Assembly (NCBI GenBank): GCA_937868145.1
Contig: CALMMH010000322.1
Span: forward strand, 1 to 10,820
DNA from: an uncultured Phycisphaerales bacterium
GTDB lineage: Bacteria > Planctomycetota > Phycisphaerae > Sedimentisphaerales > Anaerobacaceae
Length of the DNA stretch: 10,820 nt
Direction: 5' to 3'
The notes under the pieces were generated by a model, which was given only the letters and a program-made list of their open reading frames with translations, had not been told where the DNA came from and ran no database searches. Below are positions 1 to 8,737 of the stretch, piece after piece. Every line of letters starts with the position of its first letter. The first letter of the stretch is position 1. The position numbers and the translations under genes were made by a program.

Positions 1-2
1 GG

Positions 3-890
3 CAAGGCTTCTCGCCCGCCGACGGCACCGTGAGTCTGCGGACGTTCAACCGGAACTTCGCCGGCCGCACCGGCACCAAGGGCGACCAGGTGTACCTGGT
101 GAGCCCCGAGACCGCGGTCGCCTCCGTCCTGACGGGCAAGATCACCGATCCTCGCGACTTGCAGCAACGGTTGGGCGTGGAATACCCCAAGATCAAGATG
201 CCGCGGGAATTCGAAATCGACGACAGCATGATCGAGCGGCCGCTGGACGAGGCCGTCGCGGCGACCGCCCAGGTCGTCCGGGGCAGTACGATCGTTGTGC
301 CGGAAGCTCCGACGCCGCTGCCGGCCAAACTCGTCGGCCAGGTCCTGCTCAAGTGCGGCGACAAGATCACGACGGACCACATCATGCCCGCCGGCACGTA
401 TCTGAAGCTCCGCTCGAATGTGCCGGAGTATGCGAAGGTGGTGTTCAACTGCTTCAACGAAGCCGGCAAGCCCACGTTCGCCGAGCGGTCGCTGGCTCTC
501 AAGAGCAAGGGTATCGGCGGCATCGTGGTTGCGGGCGAAAGCTACGGCCAGGGCTCCTCTCGCGAGCACGCGGCTCTGTGCCCGATGTATCTGGGAGTGC
601 GGGCCGTGGTCGCCAAGAGCATCGAGCGAATCCACCGGGCCAACCTGATCAATTTCTGCATCGTTCCGATCCGGTTCGCGGATGCGGCTGACTATGACCG
701 GTTGCAGACGGGCGACGAGTTGACGATCGATGATCTGCTCGGCGCGATCCGCAGCAGCGAGCAGGTCACGATCCGAAAGAGCGACGGCTCGTTCCAGTTC
801 GTCGGCAAGCTGGAGCTGTCCGCACGGGACCGCGACATCCTGCTGGCGGGCGGCCTGCTGAGTTACACGCGTGGGAAGGCCCATGGCTGA
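3..890 (+). CDS. Aconitate hydratase, Aquifex-type, C-terminal part (5' end outside window)
   Basis: Aconitase interconverts citrate and isocitrate in the TCA cycle using a [4Fe-4S] cluster. The open frame runs in from the window edge, so the GTG at 30 is not the start; 295 codons are visible. Early in the fragment NRNFAGR matches the Asn/Arg substrate-binding stretch of aconitases. A linker follows, then the swivel domain, with GDKITTDHIMPAG, GESYGQGSSREHAAL (the GSSRE segment holds the catalytic Ser and a substrate Arg in this family) and IHRANLINF. The cluster cysteines lie upstream and are not seen. Domain order (catalytic domains then swivel on one chain) and the wording of the motifs fit the roughly 640-residue Aquifex-type aconitase better than a two-subunit isopropylmalate dehydratase; a homoaconitase-like enzyme remains possible. 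The stop overlaps the start of the next gene by 8 bp, so the two are probably translationally coupled. Confidence 0.88.
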   Translation, partial: QGFSPADGTVSLRTFNRNFAGRTGTKGDQVYLVSPETAVASVLTGKITDPRDLQQRLGVEYPKIKMPREFEIDDSMIERPLDEAVAATAQVVRGSTIVVPEAPTPLPAKLVGQVLLKCGDKITTDHIMPAGTYLKLRSNVPEYAKVVFNCFNEAGKPTFAERSLALKSKGIGGIVVAGESYGQGSSREHAALCPMYLGVRAVVAKSIERIHRANLINFCIVPIRFADAADYDRLQTGDELTIDDLLGAIRSSEQVTIRKSDGSFQFVGKLELSARDRDILLAGGLLSYTRGKAHG

Positions 891-1413
891 GATCATCGTC
901 AGCGTGTTCGGGACCAGTCGGACGAAGCCCGGCCAGCCGGCGTATGAGTTCGCCGAACAGGTGGGCCGCGCGCTGGCCCAGGCGGGTTTTGTCGTCGCCA
1001 ACGGCGGCTACAAGGGCATCATGCAGGCGTCCGCCAAAGGCGCGTCCGAGGCGGGCGGCGCGGTCATCGGCGTCACGTGCTCGCTGTTCAAGAAGAGCGT
1101 CGTCAATCAGTTCGTCACGCGCGAGGTCGTGACCGATTCGCTGCAAGAGCGGCTGCACAACCTCGTGAAGGCCGCTCAGGCGTATGTCGTTCTGCCCGGC
1201 GGTACGGGTACGCTCCTGGAACTGGCGTCAGTCTGGGAGCTCAAGAACAAGGGTTTTCTCAACACAGGCAAGCCGATTATCCTCGCGGGCGATTTCTGGC
1301 GGCCGCTGGTGGACTTGATCGCCCAAGACGATCCGGCCTGTGTGAAGGCGGTCGCCTTCGCCCAGACCGCGGAGGATGTCGCGAGATTGGTCAAGGAGGG
1401 CCTGAGGCTATGA
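883..1413 (+). CDS. LOG-family protein (Rossmann-like, lysine decarboxylase-like fold)
   Basis: A 176-residue protein of the LOG/TIGR00730-type superfamily, whose characterised members hydrolyse nucleoside 5'-monophosphates (cytokinin riboside 5'-monophosphate phosphoribohydrolase, releasing base and ribose 5-phosphate). The defining PGGTGTLLE motif is at residues 105-113 and the nucleotide-binding GGYKGIMQA at 41-49; a conserved ER pair (89-90) precedes the motif. Length is usual for the family. I chose ATG 883 because the protein then begins directly with the first beta strand (AEIIVSVFG) and a purine-rich GGGAAGG (873-879) lies just before it; an in-frame GTG at 871 would add four residues. 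It overlaps aconitase by 8 bp and the next gene by 4 bp (ATGA). The real substrate cannot be told from sequence, and bacterial family members are not all cytokinin enzymes. Confidence 0.85.
   Translation: MAEIIVSVFGTSRTKPGQPAYEFAEQVGRALAQAGFVVANGGYKGIMQASAKGASEAGGAVIGVTCSLFKKSVVNQFVTREVVTDSLQERLHNLVKAAQAYVVLPGGTGTLLELASVWELKNKGFLNTGKPIILAGDFWRPLVDLIAQDDPACVKAVAFAQTAEDVARLVKEGLRL
1393..1400 (+). promoter_or_regulatory. Ribosome binding site for the unknown exported protein
   Basis: AAGGAGGG lies nine bases before ATG 1410, inside the end of the LOG-family gene. It fixes the start of the next gene at 1410 although the same frame stays open back to 1077, and that start gives a proper signal peptide. 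Confidence 0.75.
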
Positions 1414-2297
1414 GAGCTGAAGCGAGAATTGTTGCCGTTGTGTTGACCCTGATCTTGGCGGGCGCAGGTTTGACTGCGCAGCCGATTGTGGTCAAGCCTT
1501 TGCCCGAGGCGGTCGTCCTGAACGCCATCGACGGCAAGCTGGTTCACGTGGACGCCAACGACACCTGGGGGTTCCAACTGACGGCCGAGGTCAAGGGCGA
1601 CACGTACTGGGTGCCCGCCGGGACACGGTTCATGCTGTTGCCTTCGCGAATTCTGGAGCAGTTGATCGCCGACGTGAACGATCGCGTCACGCCTGCGTAT
1701 CGGCTTTCGGCCCAGGTCACGCGATACCAGGGCGTCAATTTTCTGTTGGCGACGTACTTTCTACCGCTGAGCAAATTCAAAGAGAGCGGTACAGAGGCTG
1801 GAAACCGCAGGCCGGAGGCGGGAACGGTCGGTCCGCCGGTCGATCCGGAGCTTGGGATTCCGCCGGAGATCCTGGAGAAACTGAAGAATCGCCGGCCTGT
1901 TCGCGGCCCGCTGCGAAAACCGTCGGATGCCCGCACGACCGAGCGGCTGGATACATACCTGGACCGCATGCTCGTGAATCGGGTGGGCCTCATCGAGGCC
2001 GAAAACGTGGAAGCCTTGACGCGTAGAAGCGTTGACGCGTCGGCGGATTTACGCATTCCCGCATCCACACATCCACGCTTCTACTTCACTCCGTACGCTC
2101 TCGGCTGGAACGTCAACGAGGAGCACTATGAGCTGCTGCCCTGCGAGGCCCTCGAAAAGGCTCAGCAACTGCAGCGCACTTCGATCGAGACGATCCGCTT
2201 CAACGTAGCCGGGCGGATCACGCAGTTTGGGGGCAGGCAGTACCTTCTGCTCGAGCGGGCGGCGCCCGTCTACAACTATGGCAACTTCGGCAGGTGA
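1410..2297 (+). CDS. Exported protein of unknown function
   Basis: I do not recognise this 295-residue protein. Residues 1-24 look like a Sec signal peptide: charged start (MRAEAR), hydrophobic core (IVAVVLTLILAGAG) and a likely cleavage after LTA. No cysteine lipobox follows, so it is probably periplasmic or secreted rather than a lipoprotein. Residues 25-125 are a compact, aromatic-rich region (VHVDANDTWGFQL, TYWVPAGTRFMLLPS). Residues 126-175 are a Pro/Arg-rich linker, and 230-295 a second conserved-looking part (WNVNEEHYELLPCEALEKA, ending NYGNFGR). Two stretches, residues 129-139 and 203-225, look like repeat DNA that became coding (listed separately). The ATG overlaps the LOG gene stop by 4 bp and hisD begins 6 bp after the stop, so it is likely co-transcribed with both, but no function follows from that. 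Confidence 0.7.
   Translation: MRAEARIVAVVLTLILAGAGLTAQPIVVKPLPEAVVLNAIDGKLVHVDANDTWGFQLTAEVKGDTYWVPAGTRFMLLPSRILEQLIADVNDRVTPAYRLSAQVTRYQGVNFLLATYFLPLSKFKESGTEAGNRRPEAGTVGPPVDPELGIPPEILEKLKNRRPVRGPLRKPSDARTTERLDTYLDRMLVNRVGLIEAENVEALTRRSVDASADLRIPASTHPRFYFTPYALGWNVNEEHYELLPCEALEKAQQLQRTSIETIRFNVAGRITQFGGRQYLLLERAAPVYNYGNFGR
1794..1824 (+). repeat. Short direct repeat inside the exported-protein gene
   Basis: GAGGCTGGAA at 1794-1803 recurs as GAGGCGGGAA at 1815-1824 (9 of 10 bases), exactly 21 bases apart. It encodes EAGN-RRP-EAGT, a seven-residue repeat in the linker (residues 129-139). It may be ordinary low-complexity linker or a remnant of a dispersed repeat. Confidence 0.45.
2016..2084 (+). 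repeat. Octanucleotide-periodic patch with inverted ends, inside a coding region
   Basis: Bases 2016-2084 can be cut into octamers with a shared pattern: TTGACGCG at 2016 and again at 2032, TAGAAGCG at 2024 between them, and GCATTCCC, GCATCCAC, ACATCCAC, GCTTCTAC from 2053 to 2084. The two halves are partly complementary: GTAGAAGCGT at 2023-2032 is the perfect reverse complement of ACGCTTCTAC at 2075-2084. The patch is 69 bases, 23 codons, so it keeps the reading frame (residues 203-225 of the exported protein). Confidence 0.5.
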
Positions 2298-2303
2298 GAC
2301 ACT

Positions 2304-3632
2304 ATGAGCGAATCGTTGCAGGACATTCTCCTTTCGTCGCGCGACGCAGGCTTTCAGGCGGGGTTCGCGAAACTGCGGTCCGACATGCTCCAGTTCGCAC
2401 GGTTGGCGGGCGCCGACAGCGCCGAGAGCCGGACAGTGGCCCGCGTGTTGGGCGAGGTAGCCGAGCACGGAGACGCTGCGGTCGCGAAGTACACAAAAGA
2501 GTTTGACCACGTGGAGCTTCGACCGGACGAGTTCCGCGTCCCAGCTCAGGACTTGGCGAAGGCGCACGCCTCCATCGACCGCGAGCTTCTGGCCTCGCTT
2601 CGCAAGGCCATCGCGAACGTGAAAGCCTATCAGCAGCGGATCTTTATCGGCGGCCGCTCGGAGTTCTCGCAGGGCGCTGGGATTCGATACACGCCGATCC
2701 GGCGAGCGGGCGTCTGTGTGCCTGGGGCCGCGGCCCCTTTGCCTTCGACCGTGATTATGACGGTCGTGCCGGCTCAGGTGGCGGGCGTGAAAGAGATCGT
2801 CGTGGTCTCGCCGCCGCGGTGCCAGGGGAGCATCCATCCGGTGATTCTCGCGGTCTGTCACGAGCTGGGGATCGACGAGGTCTATCGGCTCGGCGGCGTG
2901 CAGGCCGTCGGCGCCCTGGCGTACGGCACGCAGACCATTCGCAAGGTCGACAAAATCGTCGGGCCGGGCAACAAGTGGGTCCAGGCGGCCAAGCGGAACG
3001 TGGCGGGGGACTACGTCGCGATCGATTCGATCGCCGGGCCCAGCGAGGTGCTGGTCGTCGCCAACGACCAGGCGAATCCCGCATGGGTTGCGGCCGACAT
3101 GCTCAGCCAGGCCGAGCACGGCACGGACAGCAGCGCCGTCGTACTAACCGACTCGAAGTCGCTAGCCCAGGCCATTCTCGACGAGTTGTCGAAGCAACTC
3201 GCGACCCTGCCCCGCGCCGCCGAAGCGATGCAGTCGCTCAAACGGTTCAGCCGGGTGATCGTGGTGGGGGACTTGGACGAGGCGGTCCGCCTGGCCGATG
3301 AGTTCGCCTCCGAGCACCTGGAAATTCAATGCGGGGCCAAGAGCCGCGAGGTCGCCGGGCGAATCACCAACGCCGGCGCAATCTTTATCGGCCCAAACAC
3401 GCCTGTTGCGGTGGGCGACTATTGGGCTGGTCCCAGCCACACACTGCCGACCGGCAGCCGGGCCAAATTCTCCAGCGCCCTGACCAGCAACGACTTCGTC
3501 AAATCGATCAGCCTGATTGAATACACGGCCGAGCAGCTCGCCGCCGCGGCCGACGACATCCTGCGTCTGGCCGACACCGAGGGCCTCTCCGCCCACGCCC
3601 GAAGCGTCGCGATCCGTCAGCAACGGCTATAA
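2304..3632 (+). CDS. hisD: Histidinol dehydrogenase
   Basis: Catalyses the last two steps of histidine synthesis: NAD-dependent, zinc-assisted oxidation of L-histidinol via histidinal to L-histidine, in the cytoplasm. The 442 residues match the usual full length. Visible hallmarks are PGNKWVQAAKR (221-231), the family signature IDSIAGPSE (240-248), SQAEHG (268-273), SEHLEI (336-341), VGDYWAGPSHTLPTG (370-384) and SAHARSVAIR (429-438). By alignment from memory with the E. coli enzyme, zinc ligands are Gln269, His272, Asp372 and His431, and the acid/base pair is Glu337-His338; none is missing. ATG 2304 follows the previous stop by 6 bp, with AGGTGA (2291-2296) as ribosome binding site. No other his gene is visible, so hisD is separated from its pathway partners here, riding in an aconitase/LOG operon. 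It is the last gene of the plus-strand block and faces a convergent gene. Confidence 0.97.
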   Translation: MSESLQDILLSSRDAGFQAGFAKLRSDMLQFARLAGADSAESRTVARVLGEVAEHGDAAVAKYTKEFDHVELRPDEFRVPAQDLAKAHASIDRELLASLRKAIANVKAYQQRIFIGGRSEFSQGAGIRYTPIRRAGVCVPGAAAPLPSTVIMTVVPAQVAGVKEIVVVSPPRCQGSIHPVILAVCHELGIDEVYRLGGVQAVGALAYGTQTIRKVDKIVGPGNKWVQAAKRNVAGDYVAIDSIAGPSEVLVVANDQANPAWVAADMLSQAEHGTDSSAVVLTDSKSLAQAILDELSKQLATLPRAAEAMQSLKRFSRVIVVGDLDEAVRLADEFASEHLEIQCGAKSREVAGRITNAGAIFIGPNTPVAVGDYWAGPSHTLPTGSRAKFSSALTSNDFVKSISLIEYTAEQLAAAADDILRLADTEGLSAHARSVAIRQQRL

Positions 3633-3670
3633 TAGATCGCAGGGCGAGTCTCTTGCCGACGATTCACTCA

Positions 3671-3683
3671 GGGGCTCTGCCCC
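3671..3683. repeat. Small palindrome with TCT loop in the convergent spacer
   Basis: GGGGC-TCT-GCCCC forms a 5-bp stem and 3-base loop in the 86-base spacer between the ends of hisD and the convergent nuclease-like gene. No T tract follows on either strand, so it is not a classical intrinsic terminator. It shares stem layout and loop with the hairpin at 7308-7326, which suggests a dispersed palindrome family. Otherwise the spacer (3633-3718) holds nothing I recognise. Confidence 0.5.
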
Positions 3684-3718
3684 CAGCGAAGGGGAAGGGA
3701 CTGACGCCAGAGGAAATA

Positions 3719-4453
3719 CTATCCGAACAGTTCGTCCTCGATGACCTTGAGATTCCGGTTCGCATAGAACATGTCGGGTTCGTGCTTCGTGGCCCGCACG
3801 CGGATCTGGTAGTTGGGTTCTTCGGGGTTTTCGGCATCAAAGAGGATTAGCCCGAGCCCGAACACGCGGCAAAGAGCGTCCAGGCGAGCCAATTCGGATT
3901 CGGGCACGGAAGCGGGTATGACCAGATAGACTCTGTGGGAAAACAGTCTGTAGGAGCAGGCTTGGCCAAAGGCCGTAATCAGGGCATTGGAGTCTGTCTT
4001 GACCTCCGCAGATACAATCTCGGCCGGAAATTTCAGAATGTCGCTTTGTCTCGGGCAAAGAACGCCCACAATGTCCGGCGTGCCCCACTTGTCCTTGAAG
4101 CAGTTGCCTCCGAGCGGAATGGCCTTGGTGCATTCCTCCAATTCATTCACGAGGTATTCTGCGAAAGACCCGTAGAACTCCTGTTCGCCGCCGCTGGGTT
4201 TCGCCTTCTCAGCAACCTTGATGTCTGCCTCGACCTCGTTCTCTCCGAACTTGGCGTGGCGAAACAAGCCCTTTGCAGGCTTGCAGATCTCCTCGGGTCG
4301 AAGAATGTGCAGGTTCGGTATGACCGCACGAAACGACTTGACCTCCGGCAGTTCGCGTTTGAGTTGGCGCATCAATTCTGCGAAGCGAAGCCCTCGGGGC
4401 TCCCTTCCGAGCAACTCGACGGCCCTATTGCATATCTGCTCTTTCTTTGTCAT
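3719..4453 (-). CDS. Predicted winged-helix / PD-(D/E)XK nuclease-like protein
   Basis: A 244-residue protein with no family name I can give with certainty. Residues 1-65 read like a winged helix-turn-helix: helices around KEQICNRAVELLGREP and RFAELMRQLKREL, then a wing ending in GLFRH. The C-terminal half has the order of a PD-(D/E)XK nuclease core: a helix with Glu99 (GSFAEYLVNEL), GTPDIVGVL with Pro126-Asp127, a strand ending in EVK (Glu150, Lys152), then helix TAFGQACSYRLF with Gln164 and a hydrophobic strand VYLVIPA. This resembles DNA-binding restriction-type proteins, but activity is inferred. It begins 36 bases after alaS on the same strand and is the last gene of the minus-strand block. 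No methyltransferase or toxin partner is adjacent. GC is about 57% in hand-counted lines, against about two thirds in sampled alaS lines, which could point to later acquisition. Confidence 0.65.
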   Translation of the reverse strand: MTKKEQICNRAVELLGREPRGLRFAELMRQLKRELPEVKSFRAVIPNLHILRPEEICKPAKGLFRHAKFGENEVEADIKVAEKAKPSGGEQEFYGSFAEYLVNELEECTKAIPLGGNCFKDKWGTPDIVGVLCPRQSDILKFPAEIVSAEVKTDSNALITAFGQACSYRLFSHRVYLVIPASVPESELARLDALCRVFGLGLILFDAENPEEPNYQIRVRATKHEPDMFYANRNLKVIEDELFG

Positions 4454-4460
4454 GGCCCGT

Positions 4461-4468
4461 CCCCTCCC
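4461..4468 (-). promoter_or_regulatory. Ribosome binding site that sets the nuclease-like gene start
   Basis: On the minus strand GGGAGGGG lies 7 bases before ATG 4453. This favours that ATG over the in-frame TTG at 4480, which would add nine residues (MAATGRGRA) that look like read-through of the ribosome binding site rather than protein. Confidence 0.7.
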
Positions 4469-4489
4469 GGTCGCTGCCAACCCGCGCCT

Positions 4490-7201
<2,712 letters not shown>

Positions 7202-7284
7202 AGTGTTTCTACCTCTTGTCAGAACTTGTCAGGATCAGGACCTCTACTATTCGTCATGGCCCACGTGGCCTTCTTGCACACCTC

Positions 7285-7303
7285 TGGGCGGATACAGCGC
7301 CCA
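7285..7303. repeat. Hairpin in the alaS leader
   Basis: TGGGCG at 7285-7290 pairs with CGCCCA at 7298-7303 around a 7-base loop. It sits four bases from the next hairpin. No T tract follows on the minus strand. Confidence 0.4.
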
Positions 7304-7307
7304 TCAC

Positions 7308-7326
7308 CCGGGGACTCTGTCCCCGG
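7308..7326. repeat. Perfect 8-bp palindrome with TCT loop between the PHP gene and alaS
   Basis: CCGGGGAC at 7308-7315 pairs perfectly with GTCCCCGG at 7319-7326 around TCT. It could stop or protect transcripts from the PHP gene, but there is no T run. The GGGG-NC-TCT-GN-CCCC layout is the same as at 3671-3683, so I list it as a likely dispersed palindrome rather than a terminator. Confidence 0.55.
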
Positions 7327-7413
7327 ACCCCTGGCATTTACCGCTTTACGCCAGCAGCATGCCTCAAGAGCAAAGGCGACACCGCCATGACGACAGCGTC
7401 GCCCAGGCTTCAA

Positions 7414-8703
7414 CTACCTTCCCACAACCGGTTGCACCCACGCGGCTTCGTATTCGTCCGCGACGTGGGACTTTTCGTTTCTACGCGACGAGAGGACCTT
7501 GGCCCGCACGTACAGTTCATCGCCTTGGAGCGTGTAACTGGCCGTCGTGCCCTGGTCTTCCGCCAGCACGGCCCCGATCTCGGGGCTGTAGTTATGTGTT
7601 GTTCGGACGGTTTTGCCCTCGGCATTAACAACCTCGCGGCTGGTTGGGTCGTACCCGCGACGGGCGCCGAGGAATTGAATCTTATACGTTACGCCCGGCT
7701 CGGGGGCGACCTGGACCGTCAGCGTTCTATCTCGGAATGCAATATCTTTGAGCGTTACGCCGGTGGAGCAGTAGAAATCGCCTGCGTTCATGGCCCGAAT
7801 CAGGGATTCCGGCGTCAGTTGTTCGCTACGGACCACGATCCACGCCTGGCCGGGATTGGCGGCGCTGGGTTCGAACTTGTGATAGTTGTGCGCGTCGTCC
7901 GTGGCGACTCCGTACAGGATCTCCGGCGAAGGTCCCGACAGGCGGGTGGCCAGGATGATGTCCCACATCCGCTCGGTGCCGGCACGGAGCTTGTCGCCGT
8001 CGTTGTTGACGGAGCCATGGGCGTTGTAGACCTCGAAGAACCGAGCCCCTTTCACTCCCGCCATATCCTCAGCCGTCAAAGCCCACTGGAAGTTGGGGTG
8101 ATTGATCTGAACCAGCATGGGCTGGCCGGTCTTCTCCTGCTGCTTGAGCACCGCGTTGACGTCGTTTTGCAGGAGTTCCGGCATGGTGGGCCCATCCTGC
8201 GGCTCAATCAGATCCAGGAGGTTGATGGCGTTGAGGTGAGCCTTCTCGGAGATCTCCTCGCCTTGGATCAGCAGGAACTGCTCCGGCTGCTCGAAGAGGC
8301 AACGCAGCTCGGATAGGGGTTTGAGCCGGACTTCGGTCTGGCCCTTCTCGTTCTTACGGGTCTCGATCCAGCGGTCTGTGAAGCGGGCGAGATACTTCTC
8401 GAACGCGGCCTGCTGCTTGTCCGTCACCGGCATCCAGCGTTGCCCCTGCGAGAGCCGGTTGTGATCGGTGAGAGAAAGGAAGTGGTAGCCGTGGTCCTTG
8501 TACCACTGCACGACCATCTCGGGGAAATCGTCGCCGTCGCTCCAGAAGGTGTGGGTGTGCAGGTTGCCCTTCCACCATTGCGGACCGCCGGCACGGTCAA
8601 CCCCGGCAGGGCTTTGGGCCCATGCCGGGGTATTGACGATCAAACCCGTGGATGACAGCATCCACAAGAACTCTCTTCGCGACGGTCTCCCCAATTCATC
8701 CAT
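7414..8703 (-). CDS. Tat-exported PHP-domain protein (predicted metal-dependent phosphoesterase)
   Basis: A 429-residue protein. The N-terminus has a twin-arginine signal, SRREFL (8-13), a short hydrophobic stretch and a likely cleavage after TPAWA (29), so it is probably folded, metal-loaded and exported. The PHP domain follows with its metal-binding motifs in order: NLHTHTFWSDG (47-57, His49, His51, Asp56), LTDHN (78-82), GEEIS (148-152), QINHPNF (199-205) and ATDDAHNY (267-274). PHP domains hydrolyse phosphoesters with two or three metal ions; the substrate here is unknown. Residues 310-429 look like an added beta-rich domain. ATG 8703 has AGGTAG about eight bases upstream and the gene begins 34 bases after recA, so it is probably co-transcribed. 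It occupies the place between recA and alaS where recX often sits, but is unrelated to RecX. Confidence 0.85.
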   Translation of the reverse strand: MDELGRPSRREFLWMLSSTGLIVNTPAWAQSPAGVDRAGGPQWWKGNLHTHTFWSDGDDFPEMVVQWYKDHGYHFLSLTDHNRLSQGQRWMPVTDKQQAAFEKYLARFTDRWIETRKNEKGQTEVRLKPLSELRCLFEQPEQFLLIQGEEISEKAHLNAINLLDLIEPQDGPTMPELLQNDVNAVLKQQEKTGQPMLVQINHPNFQWALTAEDMAGVKGARFFEVYNAHGSVNNDGDKLRAGTERMWDIILATRLSGPSPEILYGVATDDAHNYHKFEPSAANPGQAWIVVRSEQLTPESLIRAMNAGDFYCSTGVTLKDIAFRDRTLTVQVAPEPGVTYKIQFLGARRGYDPTSREVVNAEGKTVRTTHNYSPEIGAVLAEDQGTTASYTLQGDELYVRAKVLSSRRNEKSHVADEYEAAWVQPVVGR

Positions 8704-8737
8704 CTTTCACTACCTGGATCTGGACGTTCGGACGGGA

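Larger units (their letters stand above)
7202..7413. other. Spacer between the PHP gene and alaS
   Basis: These 212 bases are the longest clean gap inside the minus-strand block and would form the alaS leader. They hold two consecutive hairpins (7285-7303 and 7308-7326) and an imperfect direct repeat, CTTGTCAGAA then CTTGTCAGGA (7215-7234), just upstream of the alaS ribosome binding site. I see no convincing -35/-10 pair and no T-box-like specifier structure that I can support. Confidence 0.5.

Noticed and set aside
30..32. GTG as the start of the aconitase gene
   Set aside because: The frame continues upstream to the window edge with plausible protein (QGFSPADGT), and the conserved catalytic domains must precede it.
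2049..3119. 356-codon open frame on the minus strand opposite hisD
   Set aside because: Antisense to an intact hisD; rich in Arg, His and Asp as expected from reading conserved codons backwards.
3671..3683. Intrinsic terminator for hisD or the convergent gene
   Set aside because: The stem is only 5 bp and no T tract follows on either strand.
7202..7413. T-box riboswitch controlling alaS
   Set aside because: No specifier loop, T-box sequence or terminator/antiterminator pair could be made out.
7216..8316. 366-codon open frame on the plus strand opposite the PHP gene
   Set aside because: The PHP gene has clear motifs along the same stretch on the other strand; this frame has none.
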